Below, one piece after another: positions 13,264 to 28,346 of a stretch of 61,609 nt of DNA. The first letter of the stretch is position 1. Each line of letters opens with the position of its first letter. The DNA is from Beroe ovata (lineage: Eukaryota > Ctenophora > Nuda > Beroida > Beroidae). The notes under the pieces are model-generated. The model ran no database searches and had not been told where the DNA came from. It was given only the letters and a program-made list of their open reading frames with translations. Both the position numbers and the translations under genes were made by a program. Location of the stretch: assembly GCA_946803715.1 (NCBI GenBank), contig CAMPET010000217.1, positions 29,920-91,528 on the forward strand, given 5' to 3'.

Positions 13264-13440
13264 GCTTTAAAACCGGAAGACGAATACTTTATGAAATATA
13301 ATGCACGAAGACCGCAGGTCTGAGTGCATTATATTCTGATTGAATCACGAGCTGAAAGCGAGTGATTCAATCTCAAATAAAACACGACCGAAGGGAGTGT
13401 TTTATTTTTTTCATAAAGTATGAGTCTGAGGTTTTAAAGG
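13264..13440. repeat. Three-hairpin element inside a closing stem (cloverleaf-like)
   Basis: Outer arms pair as ctttaaaacc (13265-13274) with ggttttaaag (13430-13439), and atactttatgaa (13284-13295) with ttcataaagtat (13410-13421). Inside are three consecutive hairpins: 13295-13335 (12-bp stem ending atgcac/gtgcat), 13338-13372 (11-bp stem gattgaatcac/gtgattcaatc) and 13375-13407 (11-bp stem aaataaaacac/gtgttttattt). Each stem ends in cac/gtg and the loops share a GA-rich core with its own small stem (agacc/ggtct in the first, gct/agc in the second). I do not recognise the family. Confidence 0.75.
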
Positions 13441-13441
13441 T

Positions 13442-13870
13442 TATAAAGAATCCGAGAAGTATTTCCATGTGAAAACTGACAGAAACGATCATTCTGAACG
13501 AGTAGGCTGACGAATGGTGCGAAAGTGGTTATTGCCTTTTCCAGTCAATTACGGGCAGTGTGATCAACAGTGTCAACAGGAAATGACGTCATTATCCAAT
13601 ATTGACCTTCAAAAAATTTCAATGTTATCGTATTTTCTCTTGGATCATTGATGTCGATCTGTTTTCATAATGTTCACCTAAACATTATAAACTCTGTAAA
13701 GTACGGCAACTACTGTGCATTATGAGGAGCCCTTATAATTTTTAGCGTGCATTACGAGATCTGTAAAATGATACTCAGCGTGTTTTAAAAAAATCACTAT
13801 ATCCCGGCGAACTTTATGAAATTTAGTCACCCCTCTTCAGCGGCATTTTATAGCCTTAGGATTCTTTATA
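13442..13870. mobile_element. Possible MITE with 12-bp inverted ends
   Basis: tataaagaatcc at 13442-13453 and ggattctttata at 13859-13870 are exact reverse complements 405 bp apart, directly adjoining the three-hairpin element. No coding capacity inside. The short arm length makes this tentative. Confidence 0.35.
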
Positions 13871-14783
13871 TAGTTAAATTCATTGATAGAATTTGAAGGG
13901 CTGCTCCCATGGGGGATTTTGAACATATAGGTCAGTAGATGGACTTGACGTCTCAGGTTCAAGCCTGTCTGGATTTATCTCAACCAAATGGATTTCAAAC
14001 TTGGGGATTTTTTGCAAGGTGGTAGAAAAACTGATTCCACTGTCAAACATTGTTTGAATTATAAGGCATGTTGTAATCCCCATCTGAAGTTGGAAAAATT
14101 GCCTTCAAAAACATAACTGAATTCAACATGGACTGCAAAAGTGTGTCGTTGCTACACAACATGGGATTTGCATATGCAAATTGATACTTGATTACATAAT
14201 GCACGCATCACTTTAATCACTATTTCCTTTCCTCTTTGATTTAGAATGTTATCACTTCAATTATCATTTTTTTCACTCCACCTATTATTCAATATTAAAT
14301 GTATCATGCTCCTTCGAAAAGTTTTCTGTGCTTTCACTACCATCCTCACAAAAGGTGTCCAATGATAAGAAATAGGTAATAACAGGTAGTTAACAACTAT
14401 CTGTGCATTGGGATACAAAAGAAGAACAGTTTTGTATAACCCACTAATGAATATTGATTCAATATTATTGATACCATTCTTGATTGATTGAAAACCCCGT
14501 GGGGCACCTCTAAAGGATTCAAAATAAATATAAGTACATTCTAATCTTTAATTCTAATAATTTAATGATAGCATAGATACCATAATAAGAAAATATTTAC
14601 TCTTGTTACATCTCTGTCACAAAGCATGGATGATAGGCTGAGCAGAATGTTGCGCGTTTGTGCATGTGGCTAATTTTACACAAATGAGAATGGCAGTCAA
14701 ACTGTGTCACGTGTGCTGTGTGTGCTGCTGCGATAAGTATTGATTAGGGTGAAATGTGGTGTGATCATTAGTGCTTGTAAATG
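13871..14783. other. Intergenic, AT-rich, nothing recognised
   Basis: AT-rich sequence with only short frames. The 67-codon minus frame at 13880-14083 shows no family motif. No tandem or inverted repeat of note was seen. Confidence 0.4.
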
Positions 14784-15085
14784 TTAACCAGCTTGATACA
14801 GTTGTACCTGTTTACGGTCTCTAGTTAAGCTCAATGTTCGAATACCGGGTGTGTTGTTCAGAATGAAGGGAGGCCATGAGTCCGCGTCACCCTTGCTCTG
14901 TTCGCGAAGTACCATTGATTTAAGATTGTTTTTGTAGACGTTTAGAGAAAAAATGCTACTCAGAGACGTTACGGAGTCATCACGATTCAGTTTACTGATA
15001 GCTAATAGGGGTCCTTTGTGGAAAAACGATGTTCTGAATGGCATCGAGCCATATTTGTCAGACCAGATTTTATGGTCTTTTTTTA
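14784..15085 (-). pseudogene. Possible retroelement-derived fragment
   Basis: The minus-strand frame, open upstream of its first Met, includes KIWSDKYGSMPFRTSFFHKG and then PLLAISKLNRDDSV. This looks like the C-terminal part of a polyprotein or reverse transcriptase, but no diagnostic catalytic motif is present. It is flanked by repeats. The identification is weak. Confidence 0.25.
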
Positions 15086-15308
15086 GGGGTTACATTAAAT
15101 TATTTAGCTTCGTTAGCTAAATTATTATAAATGTCTGTTTTTAATTTTTGCAAAATCAAAAGAGAAACATGCCAGAAGTTTCTAGGACGCAACAAAAGAA
15201 TTGCTTTACATCATCACACAAGATCAAGATATGCTACACACGTACATAGGAAAAGATAAGGACAGGAGCAATCCCACGAGATTGTCAATCGATAATAGAC
15301 CCTGTCGT

Positions 15309-15402
15309 TGTAGGATTTTACCCTACCGTCGGTGCGCGCGATTTTCAATCCGCCCCGCGCCGACGGATAAAATCCCGCCAGCAAGGGTAGGGTGAAATCC
15401 TA
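15309..15402. mobile_element. Short GC-rich inverted-repeat element
   Basis: The ends taggattttaccctac and gtagggtgaaatccta are inverted copies with one mismatch, enclosing a CpG-rich core with ccgtcggtgcgcg and gcgccgacgg facing each other. A related copy occurs at about 40147-40228. It is preceded by a fragment (gataatagaccctgtcg) of the family at 20051 and 39911. Confidence 0.6.
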
Positions 15403-15551
15403 CAAACCCTGTCGAGATTAGAATTTAGTACTATATCGCGCGCGCGTCGCAAACTCATCCCAGACTTGTCATGTCGGGCGATGCAGATGCCAGCTCAGAC
15501 CGTTAATGCAATCCGTGAAGTCTTCATATTGTGCACACGTTAATGCACTTC

Positions 15552-16144
15552 TGTGCACACGTTGCGCGCCCCTATTCTACTCAGTGAACTGAAAAGTCGT
15601 AGAAAGGAGACGCGCAGCGCGCGCGGAGTATTTGGGTCACGCAGCGCGGGAACAATGCACTTCTTTGTCAGATGTTACCTGACCAGGCCATGACCTGTTC
15701 ATGTTCCTCGCGGCGGCGCGGCGCGCGTGCCTTCATCGGCCTTCGATTAAGGCGCGCGCGAGAAACAGGTCCAAGGTCCGGTAACATCTGATGATCTGAC
15801 ATTCTGACAAACGTAAACGCGCCCCTATTATCTATTATCTGACCACTGTTCCTCGATCATTGCGCGCGCAATCTTGATCTTGAATCTGGTATAAAATCTG
15901 ACAACGCCTTACACATATCAGACGCCTATCACATGGCAATAAGTTTGCCTGTTAGCCTGTAGTCAGTACGACGTTTTACTGTACTCTGTGAATGAACACA
16001 AATTTGCAATTCGAATGTGCAATTGTTGTTCCCGCGCTGCGTGGCCCAAATACTCCGCGCGCGCTGCGCGTCTCCGTGGTTTGGTAGTCCTTTCTACGAC
16101 TTTTCAGTTCACTGAGTAGAACAGGGGCGCGCAACGTGTGCACA
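15552..16144. mobile_element. Non-autonomous element with about 105-bp inverted ends
   Basis: The left arm (15552-15655, starting tgtgcacacgttgcgcgccc) recurs inverted at 16023-16144 with a 13-bp insertion. Both arms contain ctactcagtgaactgaaaag and the GC-rich block gcgcagcgcgcgcggagta. No transposase inside. Similar arms occur at 38826-38940 and 39669-39790. The element ends about 80 bp from the last visible ILF2 exon. Confidence 0.7.
15668..15791. repeat. CpG-rich hairpin module nested in the element
   Basis: tcagatgttacctgacc at the left pairs with ggtaacatctga at the right, with gcgcgcg-rich inner arms around ggccttcga. Related modules lie at 39053-39150 and 40043-40140. It reads as a mobile hairpin nested in the larger element. 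Confidence 0.6.
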
Positions 16145-16221
16145 GCAATTGTTAAATGTTAAACTAACTGATATTAACAGNTAACACCCCCTTATGTTGA
16201 AAACCACGTCACACTCCTTAC

Positions 16222-19587
<3,366 letters not shown>

Positions 19588-19739
19588 TCTTGTTGATTTG
19601 TTCAGTGGATGCGGCAAAACAAGGAAAGAAAGACGCAGTTGTACTGGTAATTCCTATCGTATTGATCAAATGAAATATTCTCAGCGCTCGATTCTCTGAA
19701 TAAAAACGTTCTCTTGCAGCATTTGTCAATGCTGAACGC

Positions 19740-20170
19740 ACGCGCGCCGCTACTGGTTCAAATAGAGCGCGCGCGTGGACGGGACCTTGCTTGCGTCGCG
19801 TCAGCTATGAATCCACACACTGTCAAATGAAAAATAACGTGTAGACAAATAAAAAGGTCAAAATCGACAATATCAATAATTGAAATTGAGAGTTTGAACT
19901 GATGAGATTATTTAATCAAATACCAATTGAAAATGAAAATACATTTCAATTTTTGATTTGTGATCGCGCTTGGCTTTCATGGAAAGTGGAATACTGGAAT
20001 CCGCAATTCGATCGCAGGACTCAAAAGCTCAACCGATGCGATGCAATGCTTGTCGATCGATGATAGACCCTGTCGAGAATTTCGTTTTGCGCGCGCGCGG
20101 CGCAAACTTATTCTCAGACGCAAGCCGCTTCGCGGCTTGCATCAGCGGTCTAGCATCGCCAGACAGTGCA
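19740..20170. repeat. CpG-rich interspersed repeat between ILF2 and RPL4
   Basis: The core at 20051-20160 (gatgatagaccctgtcgaga, then gcgcgcgcgcggcgcaaac, then a gcaagccgc/gcggcttgc hairpin, then ggtctagcatc) is nearly identical to 39911-40032 apart from small indels. The ends gatgatagacc and ggtctagcatc are inverted copies with one mismatch. The repeat occupies the shared 5' region of two divergent genes, so the promoters must lie close to their first exons. Confidence 0.65.
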
Positions 20171-20417
20171 ATGCTTGATTCGATCAGCGAAAACTTGAAG
20201 CATGAAAAACTGCTCAAGCCGAGCAGATTCAGTATTCACATTCAATAGTGACAATCAATTAACTGCGTTCATTTGAAAATACTAGGCTATGTTTTGTGCA
20301 TGACGCCGCGCACAGCAGAGTGTCGTATCCCACCTGCGCAAGAATTTCAAAACAAGAAATCACCGGAGGTGAAGAAACTAGCTCAGTCTACACACGCTTT
20401 TACATAGGAACTTCGAT

Positions 20418-23400
20418 ATGGTATGTCATAATCAGCATGTGTATCTGCTGTCCCGATTTTCTTGTCCCAAAGCTCGTTATCCTTTTCCCTCTCGGTAAAA
20501 CCCGTGCCTTGTTCCAGGCTAGACCACAGGTCTCAATTCACGGGTGCGAGGATGGCGCTCTGATCAGCCGGCAGATGGCACTCCCAGCCATCTTCAAAGC
20601 CCCAATTCGACCAGACGTTGTGCATTTTGTGCATTCCAACATTGCTAAGAACCATCGACAGGTTTTTAACATATTTCTGTGTTAACCTCTTGAAATTTGC
20701 TCTCTTACATTGGCATTCTCCCTGACACTTATTTCCCGCCAGGCGTATGCCGTCTCCAAAGAGGCAGGTCACCAAACCAGTGCTGAGTCGTGGGGAACTG
20801 GGCGGGCTGTAGCCCGTATTCCCAGGGTCAGGGGTGGCGGAACCCACAGGTCAGGTCAGGGTGCGTACGGTAACATGTGCAGGAGCGGGCGAATGTTTGC
20901 ACCCACCAAAACCTGGAGGAAGTGGCACAGGAGGGTAAACAGGAAAATGAGGAGGTATGCTATCTGCTCTGCCGTGGCTGCATCGGCTCTACCTGCTCTT
21001 GTCATGGCTAGAGGACACAAGATCGATAAGGTCGGTAATATTTCGTATCTGAATGCTGCTTTAACTACCGTTCTGGCGTCATTCTCATTTCATTTTTTCA
21101 TACATTTAGAAATAACCAATCTTTCGCAGGTTGCTTAGTTTACTTACAATGCACAATTCACCGCTTTTCAATAGAGAATAGTATTCTTGGTGAAGGGTCC
21201 CCAATGTTTTTGATCACATGAAAGTGACAGACGGATGAGAACTAAGATACAACCAGTGAAAATTGAGAAACGCTGTCACGTGACTAAATTCAATAAGGAC
21301 CCCTCCCTATCAATACTATTTTCATATCTGCTTTTCAACGTGTTCACCCCAATACCCCAGGTGTCAGAAGTCCCATGTGTCGTTGAAGCAGGGATTGAGG
21401 CTATTACCAAGACTAAACAAGCTGTACAGCTGATGAAGGCCATTGGAGCTTACGATGATGTCGAGAAGGCTAAGGAGTCCAAGAAGGTAATATTTCAAAG
21501 TCGTAGGATTTGTATTGTTCACTGCTTCTTGATGTCCCACTGTTTCTAGATGTCCAATGCTGTTCTAACTTGTAAATGTCCTATCCTCTCCTGCCATGAA
21601 TTTCATAAGTTACCACTCATCACAGGTGAGGACTGGTGTGGGTAAAATCAGGAACAGAAGACACACCATGAGGAAAGGTCCTCTCATCATCTACAAGGAG
21701 GACCAGGGAATCACCAAGGCGTTCCGTAACTTGCCCGGAGTAACCCTCCTCAACGTAACCCGCCTCAACCTCCTCCACTTGGCTCCTGGTGGTCATTTGG
21801 GTCGGTTCTGTATTTGGACTGAAACAGCTTTCAAAGCTCTCAGCGATATCTACCCATCTAACACGTGAGTTGGAAGCGTGGGTAATGGGGGGTGGTGAAT
21901 GTGCAGAGTAGCGTGTGTGAATGTATTTTGAGATGTTTGAAGAAGTTAGTAGGTGTTGCATTGACAATGGAATGTCAGAATGCTATCACTGAGGCATGTG
22001 CAGCAGAACAGCACTGCCATGGGCCAATTTTAAGCCTATTTGACATCACTATCTCGGCCATGCTCTAACAAGATGCCGAAAAACTCGAGATTTTGCAATG
22101 TCTTATTTTATCAAGAGTTCCATCAATACAGCTCAACACTGTCCATATAAGTTCATTGCCGTCAATAACATAAATTAAAACCAGCGGGGGCCTTGGCGCG
22201 ATAGCCCGCCCCCAAAATCCAGAGCTTCAGACTTGAACAAAATGCCTTCTAAGTCGAGACTCGGGACTGCACTGTATTGAAACATTTTTTCTGTTATCTG
22301 GCGAACCTAGCGAGCAGGCTAGAGCATTTTTTGGCCTCATATGTGCTGCGTTGACACCAGTACGTCATCGAACTGGTGCTTGACGCCAGCATCTAAGTAT
22401 GTGATGCATTGACTTTGGAATGTCTAATTGTCATCACTGAGGAATGTGTGCGGTGTGGTGTACTGTTGGGTGTTCTGTATAGTGTACCGTGTAGTGAACT
22501 GTGTGGGGTATAATGTGGTGTGCTGTGTGGTGAACTTTAGTGTGTACAGAACTGTGGTGTGCTGTTTGGGGTAGCGTGTGAGATACCCAGTACACTGTAT
22601 GGGCCGTTGGGCACAGTGTACAATGTACGACGTACATTCCAGACTCCAGCATATATCACCATGTATGGAGATCTTTCCATATAAGGACCGCATCGCTGGG
22701 ATATAACATAGATATGCTGCAATTAGTATCTCGCCAGTATTTGGTGGTGATACGAGCGCTGATGCCCAGCTATAAGGATGTGAATGAGCAACCCTTATTC
22801 ACATTCTCTTAGCTGATTCATGCATCGCACTTAAGCAAAATATCTCACATGCCCACTTTACCCGTGCCTCATTTTCAAACATTTATTGCTCCACATAACC
22901 CACTCTTACCCCGGCAGTATGCCACGTGACATGATGAAGAATGCAGATTTGACCAGGATCATCAACTCTGACGAAATACAGAGAGTTGTCCGACCTGCCA
23001 AGTAAGTATTGTCAATAAGGGGGGGGGNTGGGGGGGAAGGTTGGGGGCAACGCCATTTTAGGCCACATAGGGCCACAGTCCACACGATTCTGGGGCCATT
23101 TTGGATGTGTTCCATGGCCCTAGAATAAACTCAGAATACTCCAACTACTTTTATTCGACTGAAGACGATGTTTCTTGTTGAAATGATTATCATTTTGAGG
23201 CGTGAAAAAAGTGATTCTGAAGTAAAATATCACAAAAACTTGTCATAAATCATAATTAAAACGTTCTAATATTGAATCCATTGCGAGTCTACACTAATTA
23301 ATACCACGATAAGCTTACAGTTTTCATTAGGATCGCATCAAAACCACACGTGCAAAGAAACAATCGTTGGGAGTGGTGAGGGTCCCAAAGTGCCTCACAA

Positions 23401-26400
23401 GCAACGCTTTTCTTGCAATCATATGACCTTCACAACGTCAGCCTGTTCCGCAATCAGTTGCAGTGTCCCACTTCGAAATGCCTGTATGTTTTGACAATCC
23501 AAGGTTTTGGCCCTGTCTTTGATTTAAAGGGCAGTTCCTTATGAAGATTTCTTTGCGGTTCCATATTTGCCACAGCATATTTGATCCAACTTAGGATTTC
23601 CTTGCTCTGAAACGGGCAATTTCAGTTTTTCTGGGCTGATCTTTGCTTTTTCAAAAGACGAAACACCAGAAGCTGATGGGATCGTAGACTTTTCTCCCAT
23701 TTTGAAGGTCTTGTTTTACATATTTCTACTCCTGACATCACAAGGGCATGCCAAGAATCGTCATGAGATGAATAACGGACATTTTTTTCATCAAGGAAGC
23801 CGTTTATCTTGGTACATGAGTCCAAAAATTCTTCTTTCTTCTCCAATCTTTGCTGCTTTTGGGATTCGGTCAACTTCCTCCTTTCTGCTGGTATTTTTTT
23901 GACGACAGTTTTTCTTTTTTTTTTCTTTCCCGGATAGACTTAGAAGACCTCATTTTCCCTCTTGAGCCTGACTGAGATGTTTTCGCTGCCATGATTCGAT
24001 TCCCTAGAACCTGTAAACAGTAGGTAATATGGTCAGTGATAGTAGTACCCTAGTAGTAATATGGTCAGTAGGTTATATGGTCAACGCGTGTTGATAAGGA
24101 AGGAATTTGAATTGTCAAAACTGATCGCCAAGCTTAAGATTAGAACCATGAACACTCATAATGACACCAATAAGCCAATCAGTGATTGGTATAATATAGC
24201 CATGATAGATATTCTGATGTTCAAAGCCTAAGAGTCAAATTAAGTCGCCAATATATCATCTATAATGATAACAATCCATTAGAATTTGATAACTTAAGGT
24301 AGTGATGCCCTGTTAACGCTGAGGTACATCACAGTCAAACAGTATTTCATTAATTGTGCTTCCGCATAGCGCAACCCTGCTCACGTCCAATGTCTTCGCG
24401 GCTTTCACACCGGCGCATCTTTATTACCTGATCAGGTAGGTCGTCAAGCAGGTTCACACACTCCATCTTGGAGCAGATTCTGATTAGGTCAGACCACATT
24501 CACATCTTTGTATGTCAGGGTGACACAGTTGGTTGACATCTTAGGTTGACTTCTTTGGTTGACTTCTTTGAAGGACATCATTGGTTGACATATTTTGGTC
24601 TAGTCACTGAGTTGAGGTGCTGGTTTCATCCCCCGCTAATTAAACGCGCACCGGTGATATTGTCCTATTTTGAATGCCCAGACATTGACTTTACATTGGG
24701 CATTGATTTCGCACAAATTCTTTGATAGGCTTGCGACGTTTGGACATAAATCGCACTTTTCCTGTGGCTCGTTTCTGGCTTTTTCTTTGAAATTCTGGAA
24801 GAGTGACTTCATCCCCTTATTGGAGGGTAGAGGACAGATAGCATCCCTCTTGGTCACATATGACTCCATAGTTGACAAGCTTTGATAAAATAATTGTGAT
24901 AGAATCTCGACTGCCTGCATTAGGCACCCATATTGCTCTTTCCTTCATTCAAATACAGGGTGTGTCAAAAAAAAGTGGACAAAAGTNCACAAAGCTCACC
25001 AAGTCGGCCCTCCGGGCCGCCTCGGTGAGCGAGCTCGCAAAAAGGGCCCTTCAGGCCCTTTTTGCTCGGACGGTCAACATTTCCTACAGATGCCGCGAGG
25101 GGCTTGCCAGCCCCTTGATATGTGAACGGTCCCTTGAGATGATTATCATTTTGAGGCGTGAAAAAAGTGATTCTGAAGTGAAATATCACAAAAACTTGTC
25201 ATAAATCATTGCATAATTAAAAGGTTCTAATATTGAATCCATTGCGAGTCTACACTAATTAATGCCACGATAAGCTTACAGTTTTCATTAGGATCGCATT
25301 AAAACCACACGTGCAAAGAAACAAGCGTTGGGAGTGGTGAGGGTCCCAAAATGCCTCACAAGCAACGCTTTTCTTGCAATCATATGACCTTCACAACGTC
25401 AGCCTGTTCCACAATCAGTTGCAAGGGTCGCACTTCTAAATGCCTGTACGTTTTGACAATCCATGGAATTGGCATCGGTTTTGGCCCTGTCTTTGATTTA
25501 AAGGGCGGTACCTTTTGAAGATTTCTTTGCGGTTCCATATTTGCCACAGCATCTTTGATTTCCACCAACTTAGGATTTCCTTGCTCTGAAACGGGCAATT
25601 TCAGTTTTTCTGAACTGATCTTTGCTTTTTCAAAAGACGAAACAACAGAAGCTGATGGGATCGTAGACTTTTCTCCCTTTTTGAAGGTCTTGTTTATCAT
25701 ATTTCTACTCCTGGGCACCTCAGGGCATCACAAGGGCATGCCAAGAAGAGATGAGCAACTGACAATTTCTTCTTTAATTCCTTCTTTAATTGTTTTTTAT
25801 GAAAGGAGCCGTATATCTTGATATATGAGTCCAAAAATTCTTCTTTCTTCTCCAATATTTGCTGTTTTTGGGATTCAGTCAACTTCATTCCTCCTGCTGG
25901 TATTTTTCTGACGACAGTTTTCTTTTCTTCTTTCCCGGATAGACTAAGAAGAGCTCATTTTCCCTCTTGAGCCTGACTGAGATGTTTTCGCAGCCATGAT
26001 TCGATTCTCTAGAACCTGTAAACAGTAGGTAATATGGTCAACGCGTGTTGATAAAGAAGGAATTTGAATTGTCAAAACTGATCGCCAAGCTTAAGGTTAG
26101 AACCATGAACACTCATAATGACACCAATAAGCCAATCATTGATGGGTATAGATAGATATTCCATGATAGATATTCTGATATTCAAAGCCCAAGAGTCAAA
26201 TAAAGTCGCCAATATATCATCCATATTGATAACAATCCACTAAAATTTTATAACTTTAGGTAGTGATGTCCTGTTAACGCTGAGGTACATCACAGTCAAA
26301 CGAAATTTCATGAATTGTGCTTCCGCATAGCGCAACCCTGCTCAAGTCCAATGTCTTCGCGGCTTTCACACCGGCGCATCTTTATTACCTGGTCAGGTAG

Positions 26401-28187
26401 GTCGTCAAGCAGGTTCACACACTTCATCTTGGAGCAGATTCTGATTAGGTCAGACCACATTCACATCTTTGTATGTCAGGGTGACACAGTTGGTTGACAT
26501 CTTTGGTTGACTTCTTTGGAGGACATCATTGGTTGACACTTTAGGTTGACATATTTTGGTCTAGTCACTGAGTTGAGGTGCTGGGAGCCCCTAACGACAT
26601 CCCCCGCTAATTCAACGCGCACCGATGATATTGTCCTTGACTGAATGCCCAGACATTGACTTTACATGGGGCATGGATTTCGCACAATTCTTTGATAGGC
26701 TTGCGATGTTTGGACATAAATCGCACTTATCCTGTGACTCGTATCTGGCCTTTCTTTGAAATTTATGAAGAGTGTCTGTATCCCCTAATTGGAGGGTAGA
26801 GGACAGATAGCATCCCTCTTGGTCACATATGACGCCATAGTTGACAGAATTGATAAAATAATTGGGGAATAATTGTGATACAATCTCGACTGCCTGCATA
26901 AGGCACCCATATTGCTCTTTGCTTCATTCAAATAGTATGATTCTGCTCTCTGCTGAATAACTGGACCAAATGGAGTTCTAACTGTTTTATTGTCCAGTAG
27001 TTCTTTATCATCAGGATCCATAACATGAAAATCAGTGTGGTGCTGGTTTTCCACGCCTCCAGGTTCCGACGTTTCATCATCACTGTGACAACTAAATAGA
27101 TGAACCTCAGGATGTTCCATTGGTGATATAGTTCAAATCATGATGCCGACAATCCGAGAAACAATCTTTTGACCCTTGCTCCACAGAAGCGATGAGTTGT
27201 GGTATGCTTATATCTGTACTTAAGGGAACCAGGTACCTTTATGTACCAGGAACCTTTGCCGGTCTTTTGGTGACATCAAGCTAAGATTGGCTAAGATTAT
27301 CTCTTGTATGGGCGACTGAACATGTCTCATCATAAAATTCTGCACTGATTTGAGCATGCTTATTACTTTCTCCCAGTTCATATGCAAGATTTAGACAATT
27401 GATATTGGTTCTCCTTCCCGAAAAGCACCCAATTTGCAAACTCTACATTTCCATTTAGTACATTTGGAGGCTGTTGGCATGACTTATTAAGTAACAATGT
27501 GATAATTAAAAAGGATAATCAATTCACTCAGAACAAGTATATTTTGTTTTAGAAGCCCTTTGTGGTGACCCCAACGCGGGTCTTATAATAATAAAAAAAC
27601 ATCAGTAACTTCATGCAATCATGCATACGGTACAGAAAGAGTGTGCAATGATGAGAACATTCATCTTTCCATTGTTCAAAAGAAAATTATGTAAGCAGTG
27701 AACACTCAACAATTCCTCCCGAGAGAGGAGGAATTCCTCAAAATCTATCCCATAAGTTATATCGATGTGATAATGTGATATCAACATAATTGATTGAAAA
27801 ATAACTGAAAAAATGCGTGCCCCCCTCGATAATACTCGTCAATGATAACTTGAGTTAACGATGACTTGAGAATTGTGGCATAAATGTGCCGATCAAAACG
27901 GTCTTCTCTTATTTCTGTGGCGCGAAGGAGATTTTGATATACAAACGCGCAACGTTCCAACACATTTTGTACAAAATTTCCTGCGCGCGCACATCGCGCG
28001 CTACTGATCTTCTCATTGAACTGACATGCGGTCCTGCCTCAGGGAACAACGCAGGACAGCAATCAAGAAGAACCCACTGAAGAACATCAATGTTATGGTC
28101 AGACTGAACCCATACGCTAAGATTGCCAAGAGGGCAGCAACACTTGCACTGTTGAAGAGGGCTAAAGCAAGGGCTGCTGTGAGCTAA
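20418..28187 (+). CDS. RPL4: 60S ribosomal protein L4 (uL4)
   Basis: Core large-subunit protein whose long loop lines the peptide exit tunnel. Seven exons in exact phase: 20418-20420 (ATG only), 20518-20661, 20743-21030, 21361-21486, 21626-21864, 22918-23001 and 28043-28187, giving 342 residues. Matches to animal uL4 are unambiguous: [93 protein letters not shown]. The protein ends soon after the last block and lacks the long Lys/Ala-rich tail of vertebrates. Exon 1 carries just the start codon before gtatgt, as in many ribosomal protein genes. The last intron, 5041 bp, is far longer than its neighbours because it contains two repeat copies. A poly(A) signal follows. Confidence 0.96.
22440..22640. 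repeat. Degenerate gtgtggtgt simple repeat in an RPL4 intron
   Basis: Loose repeats of gtgtggtg, tgtagtg and gtatagtg between the 21626-21864 and 22918-23001 exons. The minus-strand frames through it are His/Thr-rich artefacts. Confidence 0.5.
23180..24954 (-). pseudogene. Decayed gene-like unit, copy 1, inside the RPL4 intron
   Basis: About 1.8 kb that recurs at 25137-26934. Minus-strand coding remnants include a basic start ([13 protein letters not shown] at about 23990), [19 protein letters not shown], and an upstream piece [17 protein letters not shown] with [10 protein letters not shown]. An A-rich run breaks the frame after the basic start, so it is not intact. I do not recognise the family; a transposon-derived or retrocopied host gene is possible. 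Copy 1 is cut off at 24954 by a mariner-like end. Confidence 0.5.
24956..24986 (+). mobile_element. Mariner/Tc1-like element end next to an n
   Basis: cagggtgtgtcaaaaaaaag followed by tggacaaaagtn matches the left end of the element in the ILF2 intron (17630). It stops at the unresolved base 24987, so an internal part was probably lost in assembly or deletion. Confidence 0.55.
24994..25115. repeat. Cluster of three strong GC-rich hairpins
   Basis: Three separate hairpins in 122 bp: gctcacc/ggtgagc (24994-25030) with inner stem cggccc/gggccg; gcaaaaagggcc/ggccctttttgc (25037-25065, loop cttca); and aggggct/agcccct (25098-25115, loop tgcc). They lie exactly between the two copies of the decayed unit. 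On one strand the middle hairpin followed by T's resembles an intrinsic terminator, but this is an animal intron. Confidence 0.7.
25137..27120 (-). pseudogene. Decayed gene-like unit, copy 2, with upstream extension
   Basis: Homologous to 23180-24954 up to about 26934 and then continuing to an open frame 26785-27120 ([20 protein letters not shown], then [19 protein letters not shown]). Other remnants are [19 protein letters not shown] at 25800-25880 and [20 protein letters not shown] at about 25560-25620. The basic N-terminal part (about 26000) has an in-frame stop, so this copy is also broken, by a different lesion from copy 1. Family unknown. Confidence 0.5.
27150..28042. other. Remainder of the last RPL4 intron
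   Basis: AT-rich sequence with no recognisable gene or repeat. A small imperfect palindrome around gaggaattcctc occurs near 27727-27740. It ends at the polypyrimidine/ag acceptor (ctgcctcag) of the last RPL4 exon. Confidence 0.5.
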
Positions 28188-28263
28188 TTGGATAGAAAAT
28201 ACATTTTATTTTTAACTACATTTTTGTTTCAATTGTCTAACTGAAGGTCGGGTTTATCCTATC

Positions 28264-28269
28264 AATAAA
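28264..28269 (+). promoter_or_regulatory. Polyadenylation signal of RPL4
   Basis: Canonical aataaa 77 bp after the RPL4 stop codon. Confidence 0.6.
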
Positions 28270-28346
28270 ATAGCATTGTTCATACACACAATAAGATATT
28301 ATCACAGTAAAAGATTTTATAATACAAAACATGTCCCTCGAATAAA

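Noticed and set aside
20296-20685. 129-codon plus frame covering the start of RPL4 as an alternative N-terminus
   Set aside because: Only the part from 20518 matches uL4, and an ATG/gtatgt first exon restores the expected N-terminus exactly.
25037-25070. Bacterial-type rho-independent terminator or bacterial contamination
   Set aside because: The hairpin and T-run look right, but it lies in a spliced animal gene intron, and the flanks are shared with another copy of the same unit.
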